Assembly: GCF_047238265.1 (NCBI RefSeq)
Contig: NZ_JBDFMM010000001.1
Span: 4,030,001 to 4,094,000, forward strand
From: Paenibacillus_F sp047238265
GTDB taxonomy: Bacteria > Bacillota > Bacilli > Paenibacillales > NBRC-103111
Direction of reading: 5' to 3'
DNA: 64,000 nucleotides
Shown: in pieces, positions 44,806 through 54,072 of the stretch
Position numbering within the stretch: the stretch's first letter is position 1
Layout of the letters: each line of letters begins with the position of its first letter
Program-made: the position numbers and the translations under genes
The notes under the pieces: generated by a model
What the model was told of the DNA's origin: nothing
Seen by the model: the letters and a program-made list of their open reading frames with translations, nothing else
Databases searched by the model: none

Positions 44806-45995
44806 CCTGTTTCGTTTTTAAGGAGACGACATATTCCTGCTTCGTGCTGCCGCTGCTTACTTCGTAGACGAGCTCGTCGTTGCCGTTCCAGCCGACAAGC
44901 CGCAGCGTATCGGTTTCTTTCCACTGCTTGGCGGATACGTATACGGAACTGCCGTCCGTTTTGACAATCGTAAGCTTGCGATCTTCAATCTTCGCGTTCA
45001 GCTTGCCGTCGGGAGAAGTCTCCGTCGGTTCCTGCGGCAGTGAACGTGCTGTGGGTATCTTTCTTCTCCGGATCGGTCGTGGCGATCTTGCCGCCCGTCT
45101 CTCCGTCTGCCGATCCCGAAGTACCGCCGCTTGTATCGCCCGGTCCGGGGGATACTCCGCCGGCTGCGGGAGGATTGCCGGTACCGCCGGCTCCCTTGCT
45201 TTCGTTCGAAGAAGCATCGGACTGTTTATCCGGCTGCGGAGTAGAAGCCGTTCCCGGCTGTTCCTTGCGGGAACCTTCCTCTTTCGGAGAATCCGAACCC
45301 GGTTTCTGCTGCTGCCCTGAATCGGTTCCCTTGCCTGTATCTCCGGCCGATGCGGAACGGTCCGTCTGGTTCCCTTCGCCGTTCGAATCCGCCTGCGGTT
45401 TGCCGGCGCTTTTGGAATCTCCCGGTGACTGGGACGCGGGCGGCTGCGTCGGTGTACCGCCGCCCTGCTGGAGCGATCCATTCGCATCCGCTGTAGTTGT
45501 CGGCTGTACCGATTTTGCCACCGGCTCCGTATTCTCCGTCTTAGCTCCGGTTAAGGCCGAAAACATGCCCGCCGGACCCGATTGAGCCGGCCGGTCCATG
45601 TTGAACGCGAAAAATCCGAGTACAAAGCCGGCAGCCACTACGCCGCTGACTGTTTTCCAGGAAACATGCGCAGCGATGCGGCGAGTCCAAGGAAGCTGTT
45701 CCGGGGGACGCGGGGAACGGCCGACTGCGCGAGACAGACCTGCAGCTTCTTCGCGATGGTTGGACTTTTCTTCATCCAGCCGCTCAAGCTGCGGAAGAAT
45801 TGAATCGACGATGCTGAACGGCGGCATGACTTTCGGAAGGTTTTCCAATTCCTTGGACAGCATGCGCAGCCGCTGCAGCATCGTGCCGCATTCCGAACAC
45901 TGCTGAACATGCTGGTTGAGACGCTGCCGCTCCAGATCGTTCAAATCTCCGTCGAGATCTCTCTGCATCAGCTCTTTCACCTCTCTGCAATTCAT
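44792..45995 (-). pseudogene. Zinc-finger anti-sigma factor, frameshifted near the C-terminus
   Basis: The N-terminus (MNCREVKELMQRDLDGDLNDLE, then HVQQCSECG) is a ZAS domain with the HxxxCxxC zinc motif that holds the partner sigma factor. One membrane segment follows (TVSGVVAAGFVLGFFAFNM, about residue 120), then a long Ser/Gly/Pro/Asp-rich outer linker. The reading frame then stops at 44985 after RRQAERED. In the next frame, sequence from about 45040 to 44792 encodes SPDGKLNAKIEDRKLTIVK and a beta-rich domain ending KTKQERAK, just before the terminator. One extra base at about 45008-45045 explains this. The ATG overlaps the sigma stop (ATGA), with AGGAGG upstream. As sequenced, anchoring and sigma binding survive but the outer domain is lost. 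Confidence 0.78.
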
Positions 45996-46540
45996 CCCCG
46001 AACACCTCCTTTCTGATATTCATGAAGTAACCCTTGCAGCTGCTGCCTCGCCCGAAAAAGATAGGATTTAACCGTATTCAGCGGAAGCCCCAGGCAATCC
46101 GCAATCTCGTGATAGGAGAAATCCTGCAAATACCGCAAAACAACGACCGATCGGTGATGCTCGGGCAGTTTCTCGATAGCCTCTTGAATATCCTGCGCCA
46201 AGTAACCGATCATCACTTCGTCCTCAACGTCCTTGGGGGTGGTGAACGTAAGTTCGTGTTCTTCGATGGATACGGTCGGCTTCGTCTTGCGGAATTTGTC
46301 GATGCAAATATTGGTCACAATACGCTGAACCCACGTTTTAAAAAGAGCTTTCTCTTCATAAGACTGGATTTTCGTATAAATACGAATAAGCGCTTCTTGC
46401 GAGGCATCGAGGGCATCCTGCTCATTACCCAGCAGGTAATAAGCCGTGCGGTAGACATGGGTTTCAATTTGTCTTAATAAGGTAACTAGCGCTTCCCGGT
46501 CACCCGATTGTGCCGCTTTTACCATTTCGGGCGCTACCAC
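45992..46540 (-). CDS. ECF-type RNA polymerase sigma factor
   Basis: A 182-residue extracytoplasmic-function sigma factor. Region 2 is visible in AYYLLGNEQDALDASQEALIRIYTKI and FKTWVQRIVTNICIDKFRK, region 4 in IEKLPEHHRSVVVLRYLQDFSYHEIADCLGLPLNTVKSYLFRARQQL. The start is GTG 46540, with GAGAGGGGG seven bases upstream; the open frame continues to a TTG at 46561 that lies before that site. The anti-sigma gene follows with a 4-bp overlap. The subgroup (SigW, SigM or other) cannot be settled by eye. Confidence 0.92.
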   Translation of the reverse strand: MVAPEMVKAAQSGDREALVTLLRQIETHVYRTAYYLLGNEQDALDASQEALIRIYTKIQSYEEKALFKTWVQRIVTNICIDKFRKTKPTVSIEEHELTFTTPKDVEDEVMIGYLAQDIQEAIEKLPEHHRSVVVLRYLQDFSYHEIADCLGLPLNTVKSYLFRARQQLQGLLHEYQKGGVRG

Positions 46541-46568
46541 AAGAATCCCCCTCTCTTGCAACTATACA

Positions 46569-46595
46569 GACGCATCTATGTTCACGAATGTTGCA
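46569..46595 (-). promoter_or_regulatory. Candidate autoregulated ECF promoter
   Basis: On the minus strand TGCAAC (46590-46595) and CGTC (46569-46572) are 17 bases apart, close to the ECF pattern TGAAAC-N16-CGTM. ECF genes are commonly self-activated. The match is good but not exact. Confidence 0.42.
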
Positions 46596-46902
46596 ACTTA
46601 TCATCAAATTTAGGACTTTCATTCTACTAGAATATCAAAAATTTTTCCGGAGGTACACTTTTGGCGGAGATAATTAACAAAACGGGGAAAGTACGCGTAA
46701 TAAGCGAACAATTCCCAGCTCCGAAGGAGCGGTCCGGATTCACACCCCGTCTCTTAACAATAGCACAAGAATGTTGCTAAAATGTTTCTTTTGGCTGAAA
46801 ACAACCAGAAAATCGACTCCAGTCCGGAAGAAACATCCTGTGCACATAATCGTTCTGCCGCCGGGGCCGGCGGTGATGGCTCATGAGAACTTCAAACTTC
46901 CG
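46596..46902. other. Intergenic stretch between comEC and the sigma-factor gene
   Basis: About 300 bp with no supported gene. It contains a perfect GC palindrome (CCGCCGG/CCGGCGG, about 46858-46873) without a T-run and a small GCTCC/GGAGC hairpin, but no clear comEC terminator. Confidence 0.5.
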
Positions 46903-49785
46903 TCAGAACGGTCCGTTAGCCACTGGAACGGAAGAATTTACGGATAGCATCGAACGCACGTAAATCTTCCCCCCTTTTACAAGAAGCCGGATCTCACCCA
47001 GTAAATCCGTCCGGAGAACCCGGATATCGTTTCTTTCCAGTCTGGCGACCACGTCCGGCGAAGGATGCCGGTACATATTTTTAACCCCTGCGGAAATTAG
47101 AGCGGTACGGGGCTTCCAATAGCCGAGCCAGTCGCTTCCGGTAGACGTTTTGCTGCCGTGGTGGGCCACTTTGAGAACATCGATCCCTGCAGGCGCCGAG
47201 GATCCGTTTTCCGTGCGGTCCGGTTCATCTATGCCGCTGCCAGACTGCGGAGACTTCGTTTCATGCATTTTTCCCGCGAAGTTCCCGGTCTGCAAAAGCT
47301 CCAAGACGCGGCGCTCCGCTTTAACATCCATATCCCCGGTAAAAAGCCACCTCGTCCCGTCCATTTCCAGCAGAAAAACGACGGAAACGCCGTTTTGCTC
47401 GTTTTCCAGCACAATGGGGCTGCCGGCGGAACCGGAAGCATCGCTTGCGGGCGGGGCTTCCGTCTTTCCTTCCGCCCGCCGAGCGGGAAAGGCGGATGTT
47501 CCAGACTCGGATGCGTCCGGGGACGAGCTTGTACCCGCAGAAAATGTGACTTCTCCAGGGCCCGATATGTCCGCAGGCGAGTCCGTTCCGGCGGAAAGCG
47601 GCGCGTTCACCGGCTGCGGGGCAAGAAAATCGAGCCGTGTCCGGCTGTCCATCCGGAGTGTTTTTCCGTAAGCGGCGGAAATAAGCGGTATTTTCTTATC
47701 CACAACGGTACGAAACAGTTTTTCCACTTGAGGGCCGGACTTGTAAGTGCCGTTGAAAATAAACGTCTCCACCGGAAAGTCCTCCAAAACAGCCTGGAGC
47801 CCTCCGCTGTGGTCGGCGTCTTCATGAGTCAGGATAACGGCATCCAGCTTGTGGACCCCTCTTTTTTTCAGCAGGGGAACCAGCGTTTTCCTTCCGACCT
47901 CATAAGGGTCCCTGCGCAGCTTCCATTCCTCTCCGGGCTTGCGGAAAGTTACGGTCCCGCCTCCGTCTACCAGGATGTATTTACGGGCCGGGGTCCGGAT
48001 GAGGATACTGTCTCCCTGCCCCACGTCGATCATATCCACATAAGCCTCCGAGCTCCAGCGGTCCGGCGTGTACCCGTAGTAAAGGAGTCCGATCCAGCAA
48101 AAACCGAGCGTAATAACAGCTGCGGGAGATGTACTGAGCCTGTATAACCCGCCTTGACCGGAAGCGGGCACATCGAGCCGGGGCCCTTCCTCCGCTTCTT
48201 GAACACGGCGGTTAAGAACCAGACGTTCGAGTACGAGGCAAATACCGGCAAGCAGGAGATAATAGGCGGCAATCCAGAAAAACGAGGGGGACGGCCATAG
48301 GGTCCGGAATCCCTCCCACCGGTCCAGCCACTCTACGACACGGAAAACGAAGCTTGTCCCGGTTTCGGTTATCCAAGCTCCCAAACGGCCGAGCGGAACA
48401 TACAAAAGTCCGAGAAAAGTGGCGATTAAACCCGCGGGGAAAATAAGCAGACTGAAGACCGGCACGAGTGCAGCGTTTGCCAGCCAGGAAAGCAGCGAAA
48501 ATTGATTGAAATAATAAATAGAGACGGGAAATGAGACAAGCTGGGACACGAGGGTGATGGCGGCGGTATTCCGGAGCATGCCGTTCTTAAGGGGCAAAAG
48601 GGCGGTAACGCGGGGAACGCCCACGATCAAGCCGATCGTCACCAGAAAAGAAAGCTGAAAGCTGACATCCAGCAAATAATAGGGATTCCAAATCAGAAGC
48701 CCAAGCCCGACCAGACAAGCGATCTGCAAAATATCTTTGATCCGGTTTTTACGGACCGCAAGCAGGCCGATCATGGTCATAAGACCCGCCCTTACGATAG
48801 ACGGGGAAGCTCCGGTCAGAAGAATGTAGAGGGGAAGGAGAAAGACGGCAACGAGCAGATACGTCTCCTTGGGCAGACCGAGCCTTTTCAGCACCCAGAT
48901 CAGAACGCCCAGAAAAACAGCCACGTTCAGTCCCGAAATCGCGAGAATATGAGTCAGTCCGAGATTGGAAAATTGACCGTAGCGGTCCGGGTCCATATCA
49001 TCGGTTAATCCGATAAGCATACTTTTCATAAAGCCCGCCTGCTCCGGCGTAAAAATCCGGTCGATGCGGCTTCCCAGATAGCCGCGGAGGGCATCCGTCG
49101 TCCGCAGAAGGCGGTCGGCCGCCAGCCGCGGACTTGCGAAAACGGCGGATAAGGACGCCGGCGGGCCGTGCTGCACCTGCTGGGCGCCTTTGACGACCAG
49201 CAGCCAGTGTTTGCCCTGCTGGCGCAAGTAGCGGCGGTAGTCGAATCCGCCGAAGTTCCGCGCGGCAGCGGGCTCCTGCAGCTCGCCACGCATGGCGAGC
49301 CGGTCTCCCCGCCGCCAGGATGCGGCGGCGGTCTGCTCCGCCGGACTCAGCAGGCGCAGGGACACCTGCACCCGCTCCTCCGGCGGAGCCCCTCCGGCAG
49401 CGGACGTACCGCTGCCGCCGCTTTCCCCGAGCTGCGAAACGCGCAGCTCGAAGGAAGCTCTGTCGCCGTCTACGGCGACAGGAGAGGCCAGCGTGCCCGC
49501 CACGCTCACCTGGCTGCCGCTGGCGGCAGCCGCGGATGCGGCGGGCAGAGCGGTGCTGTTACGCCGGTCCGTATCGGCGTAATAGCAGCAGGCTGCGGCG
49601 GCGACGAGCGCCGCAGCGATCCACCGGCGCTTCGGCAGGCGAAGCGCCATGACGCCGGCGGCCGCGGCGGCGAAAGCCGCGCCGCTCCAAAGCGTCATCC
49701 ACGGTTTGGAGGCGTAGATGGCCGCAGCATAGCCGATAACCCACAAAACCGACAGACCTGTTATATCATTGCGGTTTAAACGCAT
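46903..49785 (-). CDS. comEC: DNA internalisation competence protein ComEC/Rec2
   Basis: ComEC is the membrane channel for single-stranded DNA during transformation. The 960-residue protein has N-terminal membrane segments with a DUF4131 domain, the Competence domain (GLTDDMDPDRYGQFSNLGLTHILAISGLNVAVFLG and following helices, about residues 245-520) and a C-terminal metallo-beta-lactamase-like domain with ILVDGGG and THEDADHSGG. It is about 180 residues longer than the B. subtilis protein. Much of the excess is a Ser/Gly/Ala/Pro/Glu-rich insertion (about residues 720-790) in the metallo-beta-lactamase domain. AGGGGGA lies before ATG 49785. A perfect terminator upstream separates it from comEB. 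Confidence 0.95.
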   Translation of the reverse strand: MRLNRNDITGLSVLWVIGYAAAIYASKPWMTLWSGAAFAAAAAGVMALRLPKRRWIAAALVAAAACCYYADTDRRNSTALPAASAAAASGSQVSVAGTLASPVAVDGDRASFELRVSQLGESGGSGTSAAGGAPPEERVQVSLRLLSPAEQTAAASWRRGDRLAMRGELQEPAAARNFGGFDYRRYLRQQGKHWLLVVKGAQQVQHGPPASLSAVFASPRLAADRLLRTTDALRGYLGSRIDRIFTPEQAGFMKSMLIGLTDDMDPDRYGQFSNLGLTHILAISGLNVAVFLGVLIWVLKRLGLPKETYLLVAVFLLPLYILLTGASPSIVRAGLMTMIGLLAVRKNRIKDILQIACLVGLGLLIWNPYYLLDVSFQLSFLVTIGLIVGVPRVTALLPLKNGMLRNTAAITLVSQLVSFPVSIYYFNQFSLLSWLANAALVPVFSLLIFPAGLIATFLGLLYVPLGRLGAWITETGTSFVFRVVEWLDRWEGFRTLWPSPSFFWIAAYYLLLAGICLVLERLVLNRRVQEAEEGPRLDVPASGQGGLYRLSTSPAAVITLGFCWIGLLYYGYTPDRWSSEAYVDMIDVGQGDSILIRTPARKYILVDGGGTVTFRKPGEEWKLRRDPYEVGRKTLVPLLKKRGVHKLDAVILTHEDADHSGGLQAVLEDFPVETFIFNGTYKSGPQVEKLFRTVVDKKIPLISAAYGKTLRMDSRTRLDFLAPQPVNAPLSAGTDSPADISGPGEVTFSAGTSSSPDASESGTSAFPARRAEGKTEAPPASDASGSAGSPIVLENEQNGVSVVFLLEMDGTRWLFTGDMDVKAERRVLELLQTGNFAGKMHETKSPQSGSGIDEPDRTENGSSAPAGIDVLKVAHHGSKTSTGSDWLGYWKPRTALISAGVKNMYRHPSPDVVARLERNDIRVLRTDLLGEIRLLVKGGKIYVRSMLSVNSSVPVANGPF

Positions 49786-49849
49786 GTCGTATCCCCCTGC
49801 ATTCGATATTCGTTTGCCTTACCCCGCAGCTGATTTCTCCGCGGGACAA

Positions 49850-49892
49850 CAAAAAGAACCTCCGCTGCTCATCTGGAGCAGCGGAGGTTCTT
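49850..49892 (-). terminator. Terminator between comEB and comEC
   Basis: A perfect 16-bp stem (AGAACCTCCGCTGCTC and its complement) followed on the minus strand by TTTTTGTTG, 86 bp after the comEB stop and about 65 bp before the comEC start. Confidence 0.95.
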
Positions 49893-49977
49893 CCTCACGC
49901 TATTTGTGATTGTTCCGTGAAACGACTTGATCTGATTGCATTCCCTCTCAGGCAGCAAGCCGTCCGCTGAACTTCAT

Positions 49978-50490
49978 TCAATTAACAATCCGGTGGTCCG
50001 TTCCTTCGGGCGGCTCGTATCCCTGTATTTGGCGGAAAGCGATTCCCCTCGCAGCCATCAAGGCATTCACCTTGTCGCTGTCTTTCGGATAAGGACGGTG
50101 AAACACGATCTCCCGCACGCCGCTGTTGGCCAGCATATTCGAGCAGGTCCAGCACGGCTGGTCCGTCACGTAGACGCTGGAGCCTTCACGGTCTTCGCGG
50201 TCGGTGAACAGGAGCAGGTTCTGCTCCGCATGAATCGTACGGATACAGCGCTGCTTGCGGATCATTTCTTCCTTACCGTCCACCACGTGCAGTTCATACT
50301 CTTCGACAAGCATGCATCCTTCTTCGGAACAGTCCGGGACACCCATCGGGGCCCCGTTGTACGCCGTGCCGAGAAGCTTCTTGCCCTGCACGAGCACAGC
50401 CCCGACATGCCGGCGGCTGCACTGCGAGCGCGTTGAAGCCATGTAGGCGATATCCATGAAGTAAGTGTCCCAGTCTTTACGTCCCGTCAT
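49978..50490 (-). CDS. comEB: dCMP deaminase-family protein ComEB
   Basis: A 170-residue zinc deaminase of the dCMP/cytidylate family, encoded in com operons though not essential for DNA uptake in B. subtilis. The zinc site is TIHAEQN (HAE) plus DQPCWTCSNML (PCxxC), and there is an inserted CSEEGC/ C...C structural segment. ATG 50490 begins eight bases after the metY stop, with AGTAGGTG spanning that stop as ribosome-binding site, so translation depends on metY. A strong terminator follows. Confidence 0.93.
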   Translation of the reverse strand: MTGRKDWDTYFMDIAYMASTRSQCSRRHVGAVLVQGKKLLGTAYNGAPMGVPDCSEEGCMLVEEYELHVVDGKEEMIRKQRCIRTIHAEQNLLLFTDREDREGSSVYVTDQPCWTCSNMLANSGVREIVFHRPYPKDSDKVNALMAARGIAFRQIQGYEPPEGTDHRIVN

Positions 50491-50498
50491 GCCGGCAC

Positions 50499-51791
50499 CT
50501 ACTGCTGGCTGGCCCGGATGGCCTGCTCCAGATCATGCAGGATATCGTCGATCGCTTCCGTACCGATCGACAGACGGATCATGCCCGGCGTAACGCCCGC
50601 ACTGAGCTGTTCTTCTTCGCTGAGCTGCTGATGGGTCGTGCTTGCCGGATGAATGATCAGGGATTTGGAATCGCCGACGTTGGCAAGATGAGAGAACAGC
50701 TTAACTTCTTCGATCACTTTGCGGCCGGCTTCGAGGCCGCCTTTGATGCCGAAGGTAAGGATCGCGCCCTGGCCCTTAGGCAAATATTTTTGCGCCAATT
50801 GGTAGGAGCTGTGGCTTTCCAGACCGGCGTAGCTGACCCATTCGACCGATTCATGGGCTTCGAGATAACGCGCCACCGCAAGCGCGTTCGAGCTGTGGCG
50901 CTCCATGCGCAGGTGAAGCGTCTCCAGGCCCTGCAGAAGCATGAAAGAGTTAAACGGCGAAATGGAAGCTCCCATATCGCGGAGAAGCTGGACGCGCGCC
51001 TTGATGATATAAGCGATCGGCCCTACGGCATCGGCGTAAACGACGCCGTGGTAGCTCGGGTCCGGCTCCGTAAGCCCGGGGAACTTGCCGCTGGCTTTCC
51101 AGTCGAACTTACCGCCGTCAACGATCACACCGCCGATGGAAGTGCCGTGTCCGCCGATAAACTTCGTCGCGGAATGCACGACAATGTCGGCACCGTGCTC
51201 GATGGGGCGGAGCAGGTAAGGCGTCGGGAACGTATTGTCGACGATGAGCGGCAGTCCGTTCTCATGCGCAATCGCGGCTACGGCTTCAATATCGAGCAGG
51301 TCCCCGCGCGGGTTGCCTACCGTCTCGGCGTAGAGAGCTTTTGTTTTATCCGTAATCGCTTTGCGGAAATTTTCCGGATCCGAAGGATCGACGAATTTCA
51401 CCTGGATACCCAGTTTCGCCAGCGTCGTCGAGAACAAATTGTAGGTTCCCCCGTACAAGCTGGAAGCGGAAACGATCTCGTCACCGGCTCCGGCTATGTT
51501 GAGGATCGAGTATGTAATGGCTGCCTGACCGGATGCGGTAGCGAGCGCTCCCGCTCCACCTTCAAGCGCGGCTATCCGCTGCTCGAAAACATCGCTCGTC
51601 GGGTTCATGATGCGGGTATAAATGTTGCCGAATTCTTTCAGGGCGAACAGATCTGCGGCATGATCCGCGTCACGGAACCCGTAAGAGGTCGTCTGATAAA
51701 TAGGCACCGCGCGGGAAAGCGTGGTCGGATCGATTTGCTGGCCGGCATGGACGGCCAGAGTTTCCAAAGAATATGGACGTTGTTCGGACAT
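50499..51791 (-). CDS. metY: O-acetylhomoserine aminocarboxypropyltransferase (PLP-dependent)
   Basis: This enzyme makes homocysteine (or cysteine) from O-acetyl-homoserine and sulfide. The 430-residue protein is a Cys/Met metabolism PLP enzyme: NIYTRIMNPTSDVFEQRIAALEGG, ASGQAAITYSILNIAGAGDEIV, VDNTFPTPYLLRPIEHGADIVVHSATKFIGGHG with the PLP lysine in SATK, and MIRLSIGTEAIDDILHDLEQA. The length and the long segment after GHGTSIGG fit MetY rather than MetB/MetC. AAGGAGGA lies before ATG 51791. It sits between comEA and comEB. No SAM riboswitch was found upstream. Confidence 0.93.
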   Translation of the reverse strand: MSEQRPYSLETLAVHAGQQIDPTTLSRAVPIYQTTSYGFRDADHAADLFALKEFGNIYTRIMNPTSDVFEQRIAALEGGAGALATASGQAAITYSILNIAGAGDEIVSASSLYGGTYNLFSTTLAKLGIQVKFVDPSDPENFRKAITDKTKALYAETVGNPRGDLLDIEAVAAIAHENGLPLIVDNTFPTPYLLRPIEHGADIVVHSATKFIGGHGTSIGGVIVDGGKFDWKASGKFPGLTEPDPSYHGVVYADAVGPIAYIIKARVQLLRDMGASISPFNSFMLLQGLETLHLRMERHSSNALAVARYLEAHESVEWVSYAGLESHSSYQLAQKYLPKGQGAILTFGIKGGLEAGRKVIEEVKLFSHLANVGDSKSLIIHPASTTHQQLSEEEQLSAGVTPGMIRLSIGTEAIDDILHDLEQAIRASQQ

Positions 51792-51954
51792 GGTTCTTTC
51801 CTCCTTATCGCATTTATGTGGCAATGAGTGAATCTGTTTGATTGGGCCTATTTTCTCATATTTCCTCGTAAAATGAAAGAAAGTTTAGTAGATTTTCTCA
51901 ATTCCGACATTTTTACTTTCCTTTCTTTCCTTCTTACTCTCTTCTCTAAGCCAG

Positions 51955-52677
51955 TCAAGGGCTGATTTGCAGATAAGGCTTCATCTTCGCGAGCATTTTT
52001 TCGCCGATTCCCTTTATATCCAGGAGTTGCTCGGCCCGTTTGAACTTACCGTGCCGTTCCCGGTATGCAAGGATCGCTTTCCCCTTGCTTTCGCCGATTC
52101 CGGGCAGTTCCATCAATTGCTGCAAATTGGCCGTATTAATATCGACTAACGGACCGGCGGGGATTTTCTTGTCTGCTGCGGGCGCTTTTGCCCCTCCACC
52201 CGTACTTGTTTCCGGAACCGGCACGGCCGCCCTTCCCCCGGCTTTTCCGGATTCCTGCGGCCCCGGAGCCGATCCGTTCCCTCCGGCGGCAGGCTGCCGT
52301 TGATTCGCCTGCGCAGGCTGGTCATCAGCTGCCTCCTCTTTCCGGGCTGAAGCCGGTGCCTGCTCCTGGCCGCTTCCGGCAGCGCCTGCCGCGAATTCCT
52401 CCGCCCCGGCCTGCTTACTCCAGGCGCCGGCTTCTTCTTTCGCCTCCGCTTTGCCTGACGTTAACGTTGACGATGACGAAGACGGTGGCTTCTCTGCAGG
52501 CAATACAGGCTTGGTTCCTTCTATCGTTTGCGCCATGGAGGCGTTTAACGCCGTAAAACCCTGCGGTACGGTGCCTCTCGGGCTGACAAGCAGCCAGATG
52601 ATCACTCCTGCTGCGATCACGGCGGCGAAAACAGTAAGAACGCCCCGGTTCTTCCAGCTCTGAAAATTCCAGTTCAA
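51955..52677 (-). CDS. comEA: DNA-binding competence receptor ComEA
   Basis: ComEA binds double-stranded DNA outside the membrane and hands it to the uptake channel. The 240-residue protein has one N-terminal membrane segment (about residues 12-32), a long Ala/Gly/Pro/Glu/Ser linker, and a C-terminal helix-hairpin-helix pair: VDINTANLQQLMELPGIGESKGKAILAYRE and FKRAEQLLDIKGIGEKMLAKMKPYL. The start is TTG 52677 with AAAGGAGTG upstream. It is divergent from comER. No ComK box (AAAA-N5-TTTT pairs) was seen. Confidence 0.95.
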   Translation of the reverse strand: MNWNFQSWKNRGVLTVFAAVIAAGVIIWLLVSPRGTVPQGFTALNASMAQTIEGTKPVLPAEKPPSSSSSTLTSGKAEAKEEAGAWSKQAGAEEFAAGAAGSGQEQAPASARKEEAADDQPAQANQRQPAAGGNGSAPGPQESGKAGGRAAVPVPETSTGGGAKAPAADKKIPAGPLVDINTANLQQLMELPGIGESKGKAILAYRERHGKFKRAEQLLDIKGIGEKMLAKMKPYLQISP

Positions 52678-52919
52678 TATAAAACACTCCTTTGATTTTG
52701 AATAAGCGAATGTACACTACAGGAAACCGTCATAATTGTGTGAGAATGTTCATACCGTTAAGAAAACGTTCCTGATTTTTTGAGTCCATACACAACGAGG
52801 TAAACATGTCGGCGCCCGCTTCTGTTATGGGTCGGGTGTAATGAATCCGTTCCGGTATAAGGCACCGGTCTTACTGCCGGAAGGAGACCTGTCCGACTAT
52901 TTCATGAGGAGGGTTGTCG

Positions 52920-53750
52920 ATGAAAGCGGGTTTTATCGGTACAGGCAGCATGGGAAGTATTCTGATCGAAGCGCTCATCCATTCGGGAGCGCTCAATCCT
53001 GAGCAAATCTGGGCCGCAAACCGCACTCCCGGCAAAGTACAACGTTTGGCGGAAACCTACGCCGGACTAACCGCCGCCTCCAGCAATGCGGAAGCCGCAG
53101 CGGGCCGTGATGTCGTTTTTCTATGCGTGAAGCCCCTTGATTATAAGAGAGTCATTGACGAAATCCGACCGGTTCTGGAGCCGGCCCAAATCGTCGTATC
53201 CATCACGAGCCCGGTCCTGCTGAAGCATCTGGAAAACCAGCTTCCCTGCAAGGTGACGAAGATCATCCCGAGTATCACCAATTACGTGCTCAGCGGGTCA
53301 ACTTTGTGCATTCACGGAGAGCGCATGCATCCCGAGGATAAAGAATGGATCGAAAATCTTCTGACTCACATCTCCACACCTGTCAGAGTTTCCGAGGCAT
53401 ATACCCGGATCAGTTCCGACTTGTCGAGCTGCGCGCCCGCGTTCCTCTCATTTTTTCTCGAAAAGTATATCGAAGCCGCAGTGGCGGAGACGGGGATATC
53501 TGCCGAAGAAGCGACCATACTCGCTTCGGAAATGACGCTGGGGACGGGCAAGCTCTTGACGACGGGCGGTTTCGATCCGGTTTCGCTTCAAAAAAGAGTA
53601 CGCGTTCCGGGAGGAATTACGGCTGAAGGATTGCGTCTGATGGAGCAGGATCTGGACGGGATGTTTAACCGGTTAATCGGAATTACGCATGCGAAATACG
53701 AAGAGGATCTGGAAAAAGTGGAAGCCGTATTTACGACAAAAAAACAATAG
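52920..53750 (+). CDS. comER: ComER, pyrroline-5-carboxylate reductase-like protein
   Basis: A 276-residue homologue of ProC. The N-terminal NAD(P)-binding motif GFIGTGSMGS is clear and the C-terminal helical domain contains LDGMFNRLIGITHAKYEEDLEK in place of the usual ProC ending. In B. subtilis comER lies divergently beside comEABC, as here; its role is not settled and a link to sporulation initiation has been reported. ATG 52920 has GAGGAGGG six bases upstream; a TTG six bases earlier overlaps that site. A hairpin with CCGG ends lies in the leader. Confidence 0.9.
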   Translation: MKAGFIGTGSMGSILIEALIHSGALNPEQIWAANRTPGKVQRLAETYAGLTAASSNAEAAAGRDVVFLCVKPLDYKRVIDEIRPVLEPAQIVVSITSPVLLKHLENQLPCKVTKIIPSITNYVLSGSTLCIHGERMHPEDKEWIENLLTHISTPVRVSEAYTRISSDLSSCAPAFLSFFLEKYIEAAVAETGISAEEATILASEMTLGTGKLLTTGGFDPVSLQKRVRVPGGITAEGLRLMEQDLDGMFNRLIGITHAKYEEDLEKVEAVFTTKKQ

Positions 53751-53949
53751 GGAGTGGAAAAAAGAGGTAAAATGGAAGAGGATAGAAAGTGGAGTTCCGG
53801 AAGATCGGACATTCACGTTTATAGAACTTCGTAAGTTTGAAAAAAAGGTGATTTAGCGGATCGGGGTAATTCCTAGTGGGAAGTATTGCGGAAATACATG
53901 CGAAGTAAGCAAATTGGAGAGATGGCCGGTTTTCCGGGGCCGTCCGACG

Positions 53950-53987
53950 GCGGAGGCCGCTTTTCTAAAAAGAAAGGCGGTTCCGCC
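53950..53987. terminator. Overlapping convergent terminators of comER and leuS
   Basis: On the plus strand GCGG-AGG-CCGC (53950-53960) is followed by TTTTCT. On the minus strand GGCG-GAAC-CGCC (53976-53987) is followed by TTTCTTTTT. The two small hairpins share the A/T-rich centre. Confidence 0.62.
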
Positions 53988-54072
53988 GTTTCGGGCTGTC
54001 CGGAGAGCTCCCCTCTGATTATGTCTTCCTGAGGAAGAGTAAACCTGAGGGAATCCCTGAATACCAGGCTGT

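Noticed and set aside
46856..46875. GC-rich perfect palindrome considered as the comEC terminator
   Set aside because: The loop would be only two bases and no T-run follows on either strand.
51792..51954. Possible SAM (S-box) riboswitch upstream of metY
   Set aside because: The 163-bp leader is A/T-rich and lacks the conserved S-box helices and any terminator hairpin.
52678..52919. ComK box search between comEA and comER
   Set aside because: A/T clusters exist, but no pair of AAAA-N5-TTTT boxes with proper spacing was found.
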